From Minisyncoccus sp041650175 (GTDB lineage: Bacteria > Patescibacteriota > Minisyncoccia > Minisyncoccales > Minisyncoccaceae): a stretch of 20,384 bases of DNA. The stretch covers positions 1-20,384 of the forward strand of contig JBAZLS010000017.1 in the NCBI GenBank assembly GCA_041650175.1. The letters run 5' to 3'. Below the pieces are notes generated by a model. The model was given only the letters and a program-made list of their open reading frames with translations. It was not told the origin of the DNA and ran no database searches. This document shows positions 15,178 to 20,384 of this stretch, in pieces. The position numbers were made by a program, and so were the translations under genes. Each line of letters begins with the position of its first letter. The first letter of the stretch is position 1.

Positions 15178-15972
15178 TTATTTTCCTGACATCCAGCTAC
15201 TACTTTCAAAACCGCAAAATGTTCCAAAGTTATCATAATAAGGAATCAAATAACTATTTACACCAATTTTTTTTCCATCTTTTGAAAGAATTTCATTGCT
15301 TATTCTTATAGATTTTTCTTCCTTGACTGCATTTTGAAAATTCTTAATTCTTTTTTCTTTGTCTTCTTCTACAAAAAAATCAAATATATTTTTTTGCATC
15401 ATATCCTCTTTTGCATATTTCAGTTTTTTCCTCATTCTGTTATTCATTTCAATGAAAGTTATATTTCCTAAAGTATCTAAATGCATCGTAACATCACCAT
15501 ACTCAAATCCATTACTTCCATCGTCTGCTCTAAGTGTATTAGTGTTGAATATAATTAATGCATATTCTTTTCCTCTCTGAGTTAAAAAAATAGTTTTTGT
15601 GTTTACTGAAATTAATTCATTATTACTCTTTCGATATTTTGTCTTAAATAAAATACTTCCACAGGTTTTTATTTTTTCAATAATTTTACGATATACTTCT
15701 TTTTTTTTCGTTTCTATAAATTCTATTTCTTTTCCAATAAGTTCTTTTTTTGTATATCCCAACAGATCAAGCGCTGAATCACTTATATTTATAATGCCAT
15801 ATTCATTATTTACAATAATAGTATGGAAGTTTTTTTTATTTAAAATTCCTTCAACAACTGTTATTTGATCACAATGACGGCATTTGAACTCTAGAAAACC
15901 TTCTAGTATTGTTCCTTTAAAAATTAGCTTTCCGCAGGTACATCTATAATCTCGAGCAACCCATGAATTCAT
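15178..15972 (-). CDS. PAS-domain protein with N-terminal Com-like zinc ribbon
   Basis: The protein has 264 residues. Residues 10-36 form a small zinc ribbon: YRCTCGKLIFKG ... EFKCRHCDQ, four Cys in a C-x-C and C-x-x-C arrangement resembling the phage Mu Com family. Residues about 48-150 form a first PAS domain (NEYGIINISDSALDLLGYTKKELIGKE), and about 160-262 a second (DTLGNITFIEMNNRMRKKLKYAKEDMM ... SKDGKKIGVNSYLIPYYD). No kinase, cyclase or helix-turn-helix follows, so it is a sensor module without an output domain unless the zinc ribbon itself binds nucleic acid or a partner. It has a promoter (16038-16065) and terminator (15107-15134) of its own. The stand-alone receiver at 5233-5598 is a possible partner, but only by guess. 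Fold assignment is firm; the ligand and signal are unknown. Confidence 0.8.
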   Translation of the reverse strand: MNSWVARDYRCTCGKLIFKGTILEGFLEFKCRHCDQITVVEGILNKKNFHTIIVNNEYGIINISDSALDLLGYTKKELIGKEIEFIETKKKEVYRKIIEKIKTCGSILFKTKYRKSNNELISVNTKTIFLTQRGKEYALIIFNTNTLRADDGSNGFEYGDVTMHLDTLGNITFIEMNNRMRKKLKYAKEDMMQKNIFDFFVEEDKEKRIKNFQNAVKEEKSIRISNEILSKDGKKIGVNSYLIPYYDNFGTFCGFESSSWMSGK

Positions 15973-16037
15973 AATTTAATAAAAATAAAATATTAAATGA
16001 AATAAAAAATCAAGGACATCGAGTGTCTCTGATAATT

Positions 16038-16065
16038 ATTTTATCATTCCTAAATATAATGTCAA
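16038..16065 (-). promoter_or_regulatory. Promoter of the PAS-domain gene
   Basis: TTGACA, 16 nt, TAAAAT on the minus strand. The predicted leader is about 60 nt and contains a weak GACA-TCGAG-TGTC hairpin near 16014-16026. Confidence 0.65.
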
Positions 16066-16104
16066 GTTTATTTATTTTTATTAAATTTATAATTGTTTAT
16101 TTAT

Positions 16105-16130
16105 AAAACAAATATATTATTATTTGTTTT
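16105..16130 (-). terminator. Possible AT-rich terminator of the cyclopropane synthase gene
   Basis: AAAACAAATA and TATTTGTTTT form a 10-bp stem with a 6-nt loop and a T run inside the 3' arm on the minus strand. Only one G-C pair, so it is weak. It sits 47 nt after the cfa stop and ahead of the next promoter, where a terminator is expected. Confidence 0.35.
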
Positions 16131-16177
16131 ATTTGTTTAGATTTTTTCAATATTTATTTTTAGTTTATAAAAATATT

Positions 16178-17293
16178 TTATCTAATAGAAACATAGCCAT
16201 TTTTTACACCTTCGACTGATAAAACTAATTGCCAAAGCTGGAGCGATCTTGCTCTAAAAGCACCTGCACATGATAATAAATAATAACGCCACATCTTATG
16301 AAATCTTTCATCATAATTATTTTTAAGTGCTGGCCAATTATTTTCAAAATTGTTATACCATGCCATTAAAGTCTTATCATAATAAATTCCAAAATTATGC
16401 AAATCTTCGAGTACAAATTTTCCTTCTATGCTGTCAGATAGCTGTCTCATTGAAGGAATCATTCCATTTGGGAAAATGTATTTATTGATCCAGGGGTCAG
16501 TCATATTTTCTGATTTTAATCCTCCGATTGTATGCAATAAAAATATTCCGTTTTTCTTGAGACATTTTTTTGCTGTTTGCATAAAAATCGGATAGTTCTT
16601 AACCCCCACATGTTCAATCATTCCAACTGATACGATACAATCAAATTTTTGATTCAGGTTTCTATAATCTTCTAAGTATATTTTAACCGGAAGATTTTTG
16701 CAGGAATTTTTTACAAATTCTGCTTGTTCTTTTGAAATTGTAATACCTGTTACTTCCGCACCATAATTTTCTGCTGCAAATTTTGCAAAACTTCCCCACC
16801 CACATCCAATATCTAATAAACTTTGCCCTGATTTTAAATTTATTTTTTTACATATAAGATCAAATTTGGTCATTTGGGCAGAATCTAAATCTTCTGTTTC
16901 TTTAAAGTATCCGCAGCTATAAGCCATACTTTTACCAAGCATTAATGTAAACAAATCATTACCAATATCATAATGCTTTTGTCCAACTTCATAGGCGCGT
17001 CCGAGAGATTGCATATTGAAAATCTTTGCCCATGCATAATTAAGCATCAATGGCAAAGATAATCCAACTTTTTCATCAATATGAGCAGAAAGTAATTTAT
17101 AGAAAAATTCATCTAACTTATCGCATTCCCACCAGCCATCCATATATGCTTCGCCCAAACCTAGAGTTCCTTGTAATTGTATTCTTTTATAAAAATTTTG
17201 GTTCAATATCCTAATATCAAAATCGTTTTTGCCATCTAAAGTAATTCCAGCTGGTTTTATTAAATCACTTATCCATTGTTTTGAGTTAGTCAT
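16178..17293 (-). CDS. cfa: Cyclopropane-fatty-acyl-phospholipid synthase
   Basis: This enzyme uses S-adenosylmethionine to add a methylene group across the double bond of unsaturated acyl chains in membrane phospholipids. At 371 residues it is close to the E. coli enzyme (382), and long stretches agree with it: LGLGEAYMDGWWECD (44-58), HYDIGNDLF (107-115), the SAM-binding LLDIGCGWG (159-167), IVSVGMIEHVGVKNY (220-234), DPWINKYIFPNG (266-277) and AGAFRARSLQLWQ (343-355). The Glu, His and Tyr residues of the bicarbonate site (EHVG, LLHTIGG, AWY) are kept. It is preceded by the HAD phosphatase gene 23 nt upstream, so the two may share a transcript. High likeness to proteobacterial Cfa in a presumed host-dependent lineage suggests horizontal gain. 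Confidence 0.95.
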   Translation of the reverse strand: MTNSKQWISDLIKPAGITLDGKNDFDIRILNQNFYKRIQLQGTLGLGEAYMDGWWECDKLDEFFYKLLSAHIDEKVGLSLPLMLNYAWAKIFNMQSLGRAYEVGQKHYDIGNDLFTLMLGKSMAYSCGYFKETEDLDSAQMTKFDLICKKINLKSGQSLLDIGCGWGSFAKFAAENYGAEVTGITISKEQAEFVKNSCKNLPVKIYLEDYRNLNQKFDCIVSVGMIEHVGVKNYPIFMQTAKKCLKKNGIFLLHTIGGLKSENMTDPWINKYIFPNGMIPSMRQLSDSIEGKFVLEDLHNFGIYYDKTLMAWYNNFENNWPALKNNYDERFHKMWRYYLLSCAGAFRARSLQLWQLVLSVEGVKNGYVSIR

Positions 17294-17316
17294 AGATATA
17301 AATTAGTAAAATTAAT

Positions 17317-17979
17317 TTATTTAAAAAAAATGATTAAATCTTTTAAGGAAGTAAGAACCTTATTTGCTTTTTCAAAATTTTGCTTTTGAGAGTATTCGGT
17401 TGGAACAACAAAACAGAATGCCCCGGCCTCTTTAGCAGCAATAAGCCCTGACTCTGTATCCTCAATTACTAAACATTGGTCTGCGGTTAGTTTAAAGCTG
17501 TCAATTGCTAATTTATAGATGTCAGGAGCTGGTTTAGGAAACTCTACGTCATCAGCGCTAAAAATGGCATTAAAATATTTTTCAATATTGCCGTTTTTAA
17601 GCTTTAATATTGTTTCATCCCTGCTTCCGCTTGTACAAACGGCTAGCATAAATGAATTATCATAAAAAAATTTAACTGCATCGTATGCATAAGGCATTAA
17701 TCCATTATCTTCTGAATTTGACTCGCCAAATAATTCAATAAAAATTCTATCTTTTTCCTTGATCAAATCTCCTTCCTGAAAATTAGCGTTACTTTTTAAT
17801 TTGATATCATTTTCTATCCATTGAGGGCTTCTTCTATTATAAATCATAAATAGTGATGGGTCTATTTTGATATTAAAATTTTTCAATGCTTTATTCCAGG
17901 CAATAAAATGAAGCCATTCACTTTTGCAAAGAGTACCGTCTAAATCAAAAAGGATTGCTTTTATGTCTTGTTTGTTCAT
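17317..17979 (-). CDS. HAD-superfamily hydrolase, beta-phosphoglucomutase/GPH-like (subfamily IA)
   Basis: This is a 220-residue HAD phosphatase or mutase. Motif I is FDLDGTL with nucleophile D12 and acid/base D14, motif II is CTSGS (T116/S117), motif III is K149 in FPKPAPDIY, and motif IV is the acidic pair E173-D174 in VIEDTESGLIAA. The helical cap lies at about 18-95 between motifs I and II. The PKPAPDIY and EDTESGL signatures place it with phosphoglycolate phosphatase, beta-phosphoglucomutase and similar sugar-phosphate enzymes, but the substrate cannot be named. It is 23 nt upstream of cfa in the same direction. The start ATG is 17979; no Shine-Dalgarno site is present. Confidence 0.9.
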   Translation of the reverse strand: MNKQDIKAILFDLDGTLCKSEWLHFIAWNKALKNFNIKIDPSLFMIYNRRSPQWIENDIKLKSNANFQEGDLIKEKDRIFIELFGESNSEDNGLMPYAYDAVKFFYDNSFMLAVCTSGSRDETILKLKNGNIEKYFNAIFSADDVEFPKPAPDIYKLAIDSFKLTADQCLVIEDTESGLIAAKEAGAFCFVVPTEYSQKQNFEKANKVLTSLKDLIIFFK

Positions 17980-18036
17980 AGTAATAATAATTCTATTAAA
18001 TTATGGAGGTAATGTCCTTTTATTATGTCGGTCTTT

Positions 18037-18046
18037 ATTATATAAT
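18037..18046. promoter_or_regulatory. Possible shared -10 region between divergent genes
   Basis: ATTATATAAT is self-palindromic and supplies a perfect TATAAT on both strands, in the 100-nt gap between the HAD gene (minus) and the coiled-coil gene (plus). No good -35 is visible in either direction. Confidence 0.3.
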
Positions 18047-18079
18047 AATTTTAGAATTTATGAAACATAATCGTAGAAA

Positions 18080-18670
18080 ATGAGTATGCAAAAAGATAAA
18101 ATAAATAAAATTGAAGAAAAGGAAGCAAAAATACTCCTAAAAAAAGAACAGAAAGAAAAAGAAAGATTAGCTAAAGTGAAAGAACGGCTTGAAAAAAAGA
18201 ATGAAAAGAATGAGAGAAAAGAAACAGACATACAATCCGTGATTAATCATTTTTTCTTTAGCAAGGGATTTACACTTGACGAAATCAAAGAAAATAGTAA
18301 AAAGAGAAGAATAATCTATTCTCGTTTCACTAGACCGGCCAAGGAATTAATTGAGCTGGCTGGTTCTTGCGATAAAGCAAAGGAAGCTATAACGATTGTT
18401 GCCGAATGGGCAAAATCACGCAAGCTAGATTATTCAATTGAAACTGTTTTTAAAAAATGGCTAGAACTTGATAAATTGAAACCAAAAGAAGTTGTAAAAA
18501 AACCGTATTTTATGAATCAATTAATGGTTTGGTCTCAAGTAAAGAAAAAATGGTTCGTAATTGATGATGGCGGAGAATGGCTGGAATTTGCTGGAAAAGA
18601 ATCCCAAATCGTTTGGAAAATTGAAACTGAGAAAGAGGAAGAGGATAAAATGAAACCAAAGTATTATTAA
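18080..18670 (+). CDS. Hypothetical protein with N-terminal charged coiled coil
   Basis: I do not recognise this protein. At 196 residues, residues 1-50 are almost entirely Lys and Glu with heptad-like spacing (KEAKILLKKEQKEKERLAKVKERLEKK), forming a coiled coil or charged helix. Residues 50-135 look helical and globular (QSVINHFFFSKGFTLDEIKENSKKRRIIYSRFTRPAKELIELAG), possibly a nucleic-acid-contacting helical domain given the basic surface, and the region around 140-185 contains repeated Trp and hydrophobic residues (MVWSQVKKKWFVIDDGGEWLEFAG). The start may be ATG 18080 or ATG 18086. It lies 49 nt upstream of efp in the same direction, so the two may be cotranscribed. The first three codons and the gene end show no Shine-Dalgarno or terminator signals that settle the boundaries. 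Confidence 0.7.
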   Translation: MSMQKDKINKIEEKEAKILLKKEQKEKERLAKVKERLEKKNEKNERKETDIQSVINHFFFSKGFTLDEIKENSKKRRIIYSRFTRPAKELIELAGSCDKAKEAITIVAEWAKSRKLDYSIETVFKKWLELDKLKPKEVVKKPYFMNQLMVWSQVKKKWFVIDDGGEWLEFAGKESQIVWKIETEKEEEDKMKPKYY

Positions 18671-18678
18671 TAAATTAT

Positions 18679-18691
18679 ATAGATTGCTTCG
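18679..18691. repeat. Truncated remnant of the 43-nt dispersed repeat
   Basis: ATAGATTGCTTCG, the first 13 nt of the repeats at 269-311 and 7134-7176, in the gap before efp. The rest of the element is missing. Confidence 0.45.
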
Positions 18692-18719
18692 TCAGTTTAT
18701 AACTTAAAGAAAAAATAAA

Positions 18720-19286
18720 ATGGCATCATATTCAGAATTGGTAAAAGGAAAAATAATCGTAATTAATGACCAGCCTTATGAAATAATAGAGGCTTTGAGT
18801 ACTTTTAAAGGCAGAGGTCATTCTTATTTGCAAATGAAGCTAAAGAATTTGGTAACTGGAGCGGTAATTGCGCGTTCTGCCCAGCCAAGAGATTCTTTTG
18901 AAGATGCTGATGTAGATAAAATGGATGCAAAATTTGTTTATGCGAATAAGGATAAATGTATATTTACGGAAGTTGATAATCCTTCAAAAAGATTTGAAAT
19001 AAGTATTAACACTATTGGAGATAGTTTTAAGTTTTTAAAAGAAAATGAGGTTGTAACAACTATACTTTTTAATGATGAAGTAATTAATGTGATGATTCCT
19101 ATAAAAGTAAAATTAAAGGTAATTGAGGTTTCTCCTGGTATCAAGGGAGATAGAGCTTCTAGTGGAACTAAAGTGGTGAAGGTTGAAACTGGTACTCAGA
19201 TTAATGTTCCTTTGTTTGTTGAGGAAGGAGATGTGATTGAAATAAACACAGAAAGTCAAGAATATGTAAGAAGAGTGGTTGATTAA
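18720..19286 (+). CDS. efp: Translation elongation factor P
   Basis: EF-P binds the ribosome between the P and E sites and relieves stalling at consecutive prolines. At 188 residues it is the normal length, with all three beta-barrel domains: the KOW-like domain I (1-63), OB domain II (about 65-125) and domain III (about 129-188, starting near VIEVSPGIKGDRA and ending EINTESQEYVRRVVD). The domain I loop reads FKGRGHSYLQMKLKNL, so the tip residue, lysine in E. coli, is arginine (R32). In Neisseria and Pseudomonas an Arg tip is rhamnosylated by EarP; no earP is in this window. The last seven codons and the stop also form one strand of the base helix of the structured element described at 19275-19445. 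Confidence 0.97.
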   Translation: MASYSELVKGKIIVINDQPYEIIEALSTFKGRGHSYLQMKLKNLVTGAVIARSAQPRDSFEDADVDKMDAKFVYANKDKCIFTEVDNPSKRFEISINTIGDSFKFLKENEVVTTILFNDEVINVMIPIKVKLKVIEVSPGIKGDRASSGTKVVKVETGTQINVPLFVEEGDVIEINTESQEYVRRVVD

Positions 19287-19445
19287 AATTTCTTGTTGGG
19301 GTTCAAAATTCTTTTTCAATATATTCTTTTCTTGAGGCGTGATTTTCTTGCTAGAAAATCCCTTGAGTTCAGCTCAGTCAGCTTCTCTATCTCAAGAAAA
19401 TAACATATTTCAACGAATTTTGAATGGGTAAATTTTAACAGACAC
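19275..19445 (+). ncRNA. Structured RNA element, unit A (171 nt, overlaps efp 3' end)
   Basis: Base helix: GTGGTTG-A-TTAAAATTT (19275-19291) pairs with AAATTTTAACAGACAC (19430-19445), leaving one bulged A and one G-A mismatch. Helix 2: TTCAAAATTC (19302-19311) with GAATTTTGAA (19415-19424). Helix 3: TTTTCTTGAG (19327-19336) with CTCAAGAAAA (19391-19400), extended by AATAT/ATATT. The apex splits into hairpin a, GATTTTC-TTGCTA-GAAAATC (19341-19360), and hairpin b, GAG..AGCT-CAGTC-AGCT.CTC (19365-19387). Unit B has the same layout, same length within 1 nt and same two loop sequences with different stems. I match it to no RNA family I know. It could be the efp mRNA 3' end, a processed small RNA or part of a mobile element. 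Confidence 0.7.
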
Positions 19446-19462
19446 AGAAGAAAGGAGTGAAT

Positions 19463-19516
19463 ATGGAGGAGGTCTTTGACCTCTTTAGCTTATGTGTAAG
19501 AAGAGTGGTTGATTAA
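19463..19516 (+). CDS. Possible 17-codon ORF ending in a copy of the EF-P C-terminus
   Basis: An ATG placed 5 nt after AGGAG, a better Shine-Dalgarno site than most genes here have, opens MEEVFDLFSLCVRRVVD. Its last six residues and stop are encoded by the duplicated tail of efp (19496-19521), in the same frame as in efp. The ATG region overlaps the 19466-19486 hairpin, and the 3' end forms the base helix of unit B. It may be a leader-type peptide or an accident of the duplication. Confidence 0.3.
   Translation: MEEVFDLFSLCVRRVVD
19466..19486 (+). terminator. Hairpin after unit A, weak terminator
   Basis: GAGGTC-TTT-GACCTC with flanking A-T and G-T pairs, then TTTAG. It holds the same place relative to unit A as the clear terminator (19705-19733) does to unit B, each preceded by a purine-rich stretch and ATGGA. 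Confidence 0.4.
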
Positions 19517-19676
19517 AATTTAGAAGAGTGGGCGTAATTCTTTTTTGATATCTTCTTTTTCTCCGACATAAATTCTTTGCTAAGAATTTAACTGTTTGGT
19601 TTCAGTCAAACCAAAAGGCGAAGAAAAAGAAATATCAAAACGAATTACATTTAAACTATGAAATTTTAACAGACAC
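19505..19676 (+). ncRNA. Structured RNA element, unit B (172 nt)
   Basis: Base helix: 19505-19521 with 19661-19676, identical in sequence to unit A. Helix 2: GTAATTC (19534-19540) with GAATTAC (19642-19648). Helix 3: TTTTGATAT (19543-19551) with ATATCAAAA (19632-19640), continuing TTCTTTTTCT with AGAAAAAGAA after one bulged C. Hairpin a: AAATTCT-TTGCTA-AGAATTT (19570-19589). Hairpin b: TTTGGTTT-CAGTC-AAACCAAA (19595-19615). Every stem between the base helix and the loops differs from unit A yet stays paired, while both loops are unchanged. That is the pattern of compensatory change under selection for RNA structure. A 26-nt direct repeat (19266-19291 and 19496-19521) marks the left ends, 230 nt apart. 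A terminator follows at 19705. Confidence 0.75.
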
Positions 19677-19704
19677 AGGGAGGGAGAGTTGGGAACAAAA
19701 ATGG

Positions 19705-19733
19705 AAGCTGTCAGTCAACAGCTTTTTATTTTT
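19705..19733 (+). terminator. Intrinsic terminator of unit B
   Basis: AAGCTGT-CAGTCA-ACAGCTT followed by TTTATTTTT. Its loop again carries CAGTC closed by T and A, as in hairpin b of both units. After it, 19734-19787 shows nothing further. Confidence 0.8.
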
Positions 19734-19787
19734 AAAAGGATTGTTTTTAATAAACAAAATTTATGGAGGAAGGTTAAAAGGTGAAAT

Positions 19788-19815
19788 AAAAAAAGAAGCT
19801 GTTATTTAACAGCTT
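19788..19815 (-). terminator. Intrinsic terminator of the 107-residue gene
   Basis: On the minus strand AAGCTGTTA-AA-TAACAGCTT is followed by C and T7. The stem includes the TAA stop. Its outer stem has the same sequence as the unit B terminator, which faces it. Confidence 0.8.
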
Positions 19816-20125
19816 GCAATATACTTGCTCCTCGCACGAAGGTAATAATAGCTAACCTAGGCTTTAATTCTATCTTTAGAAATGCTTTTCCATCTTCAAG
19901 ATATTTTTTGATAGCATTGGCAACTCTTTTTCCTGTTTCAACCCTATACTCCTCTCCATTACTAATAATTATGATCTGTGTTCCTTCAACTTGAATATCT
20001 GCCATTCCTTCACTCAAATTTCTGGGAAGATCCATAATAAAAAATTCTTCTCCACTACACTCTTTAGGTTCGATTTGAAATCCGATGATAACTTTTCTAG
20101 TATTTTTGATAGGCTTAACATTCAT
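19802..20125 (-). CDS. Hypothetical protein, 107 residues
   Basis: I do not recognise this protein. It has 107 residues and one Cys (PKECSGEEF). The sequence alternates short beta-like stretches (RKVIIGFQIEP, TQIIIISNGEEYRVE, KIELKPRLAIITFVRG) with one helix (GKRVANAIKKYLEDGKAFL), suggesting a small alpha/beta cytosolic domain; there is no signal or membrane segment. Expression signals are strong: a TTGACA-17-TATAAA promoter (20152-20180), a GAGGGG Shine-Dalgarno site 6 nt before ATG 20125, and an intrinsic terminator at the stop. It stands between the tandem RNA elements and an insertion-sequence end, so it may be accessory. No function can be given. Confidence 0.75.
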   Translation of the reverse strand: MNVKPIKNTRKVIIGFQIEPKECSGEEFFIMDLPRNLSEGMADIQVEGTQIIIISNGEEYRVETGKRVANAIKKYLEDGKAFLKIELKPRLAIITFVRGASILQAVK

Positions 20126-20151
20126 TTTAATCCCCTCTTTGAGATAAGTAT

Positions 20152-20180
20152 TTTATATTATAGAATAGTAATATTGTCAA
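20152..20180 (-). promoter_or_regulatory. Promoter of the 107-residue gene
   Basis: TTGACA, 17 nt, TATAAA on the minus strand, with about 20 nt of leader carrying GAGGGG before the ATG. This is a conventional leadered layout, unlike thpR, the 96-residue gene and the PHP gene. Confidence 0.7.
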
Positions 20181-20258
20181 AAATTCTGTTCAGCAAAACC
20201 GTTATATGGTGAAATACCCCATTAGATTTTTTATGTACAAAATATGATAAATTCCTTC

Positions 20259-20384
20259 TGTCTAGGTTCAGATACATATGATACACATTAAGTTTGTAAA
20301 TTAATGACATCTCTAGTCGCAGTATTGGTAGTTTTTAGCTTTTCTAAGTACTCATTTGGGGTTAGATAATTAAGAGAAGCGTGG
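20259..20384. mobile_element. End of an insertion sequence (rest beyond right edge)
   Basis: The segment includes the 3' end of an integrase-type transposase and a probable terminal inverted repeat starting TGTCTAGGTTCAGATACA at 20259. The TG start and the spacing of 29 nt to the transposase stop fit IS3/IS481-like ends. The exact boundary needs the other end, which is outside the window. Confidence 0.55.
20288..20384 (-). CDS. IS3/IS481-type transposase, C-terminal fragment (runs off right edge)
   Basis: The last 31 codons are visible, reading HASLNYLTPNEYLEKLKT and ending DVINLQT. The (RP)HxSLNYLTPxEYL signature is the C-terminal end of the rve/DDE integrase core used by IS3 and IS481 family transposases, which cut and join DNA for transposition. 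The N-terminus, the helix-turn-helix and most of the catalytic core lie beyond the window, so completeness and subfamily cannot be judged. Confidence 0.8.
   Translation of the reverse strand, partial: HASLNYLTPNEYLEKLKTTNTATRDVINLQT

Noticed and set aside
19275..19676. Integron attC sites or group II introns as an explanation for the tandem units
   Set aside because: The ends only loosely resemble GTTRRRY/RYYYAAC, the fork with two hairpins is not attC-like, no integrase is present, and at 171 nt without a domain V motif the units are too small for group II introns.
19701..19784. 27-codon ORF starting MEAVSQQLFIFKR after unit B
   Set aside because: It runs through a strong intrinsic terminator and has no properly spaced Shine-Dalgarno site. 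The likeness of its first residues to the 19463 mini-ORF reflects the shared ATGGA-hairpin layout.

Overview
The window (AT-rich, dense, small intergenic gaps) looks like a chromosome segment of a Patescibacteria/CPR (Parcubacteria-like) bacterium. This is an inference from four things: FTLIELLVV-type pilins, a peptidoglycan cluster carrying a MurL-type epimerase, few Shine-Dalgarno sites with several promoters placed almost on top of start codons, and a very long repeat-rich surface protein with a peptidoglycan-binding tail. No rRNA, tRNA or CRISPR array was seen.

Region 1 (1-7767, all minus strand) is a cell-wall block. In transcription order it holds thpR (RNA 2',3'-cyclic phosphodiesterase), murC, a single-domain response regulator, a D,D-carboxypeptidase, mraY, murL and murD, then the start of a type IV pilin that runs off the left edge. 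murL overlaps mraY by 11 nt and is followed by murD. This pairing suggests that muropeptide D-glutamate is made by adding L-Glu and then epimerising it, not by racemising free glutamate. Short dispersed palindromic repeats sit after murD and between thpR and murC.

Region 2 (7860-10280) holds two small unknown proteins, each with a promoter and terminator, a second pilin bracketed by two nearly identical GC-rich perfect palindromes, and a divergently transcribed PHP-domain phosphoesterase with a consensus promoter only 9 nt from its ATG.

Region 3 (10290-17979, minus strand) holds a 1586-residue exported protein with Ig-like and mosaic internal repeats, a PAS/zinc-ribbon sensor-like protein, a cyclopropane-fatty-acid synthase very like the proteobacterial enzyme, and a HAD phosphatase.

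Region 4 (18080-20384) holds a coiled-coil unknown protein and efp (elongation factor P with Arg at the loop tip). After these comes the most unusual part of the window: two tandem ~171-nt elements that fold into the same architecture. Their stems differ in sequence but the loops (TTGCTA and CAGTC) are identical, and the base helix of the first uses the last codons of efp. I see no match to an RNA family I know. An unknown 107-residue protein follows on the minus strand, and then the end of an insertion sequence whose integrase-type transposase runs off the right edge.
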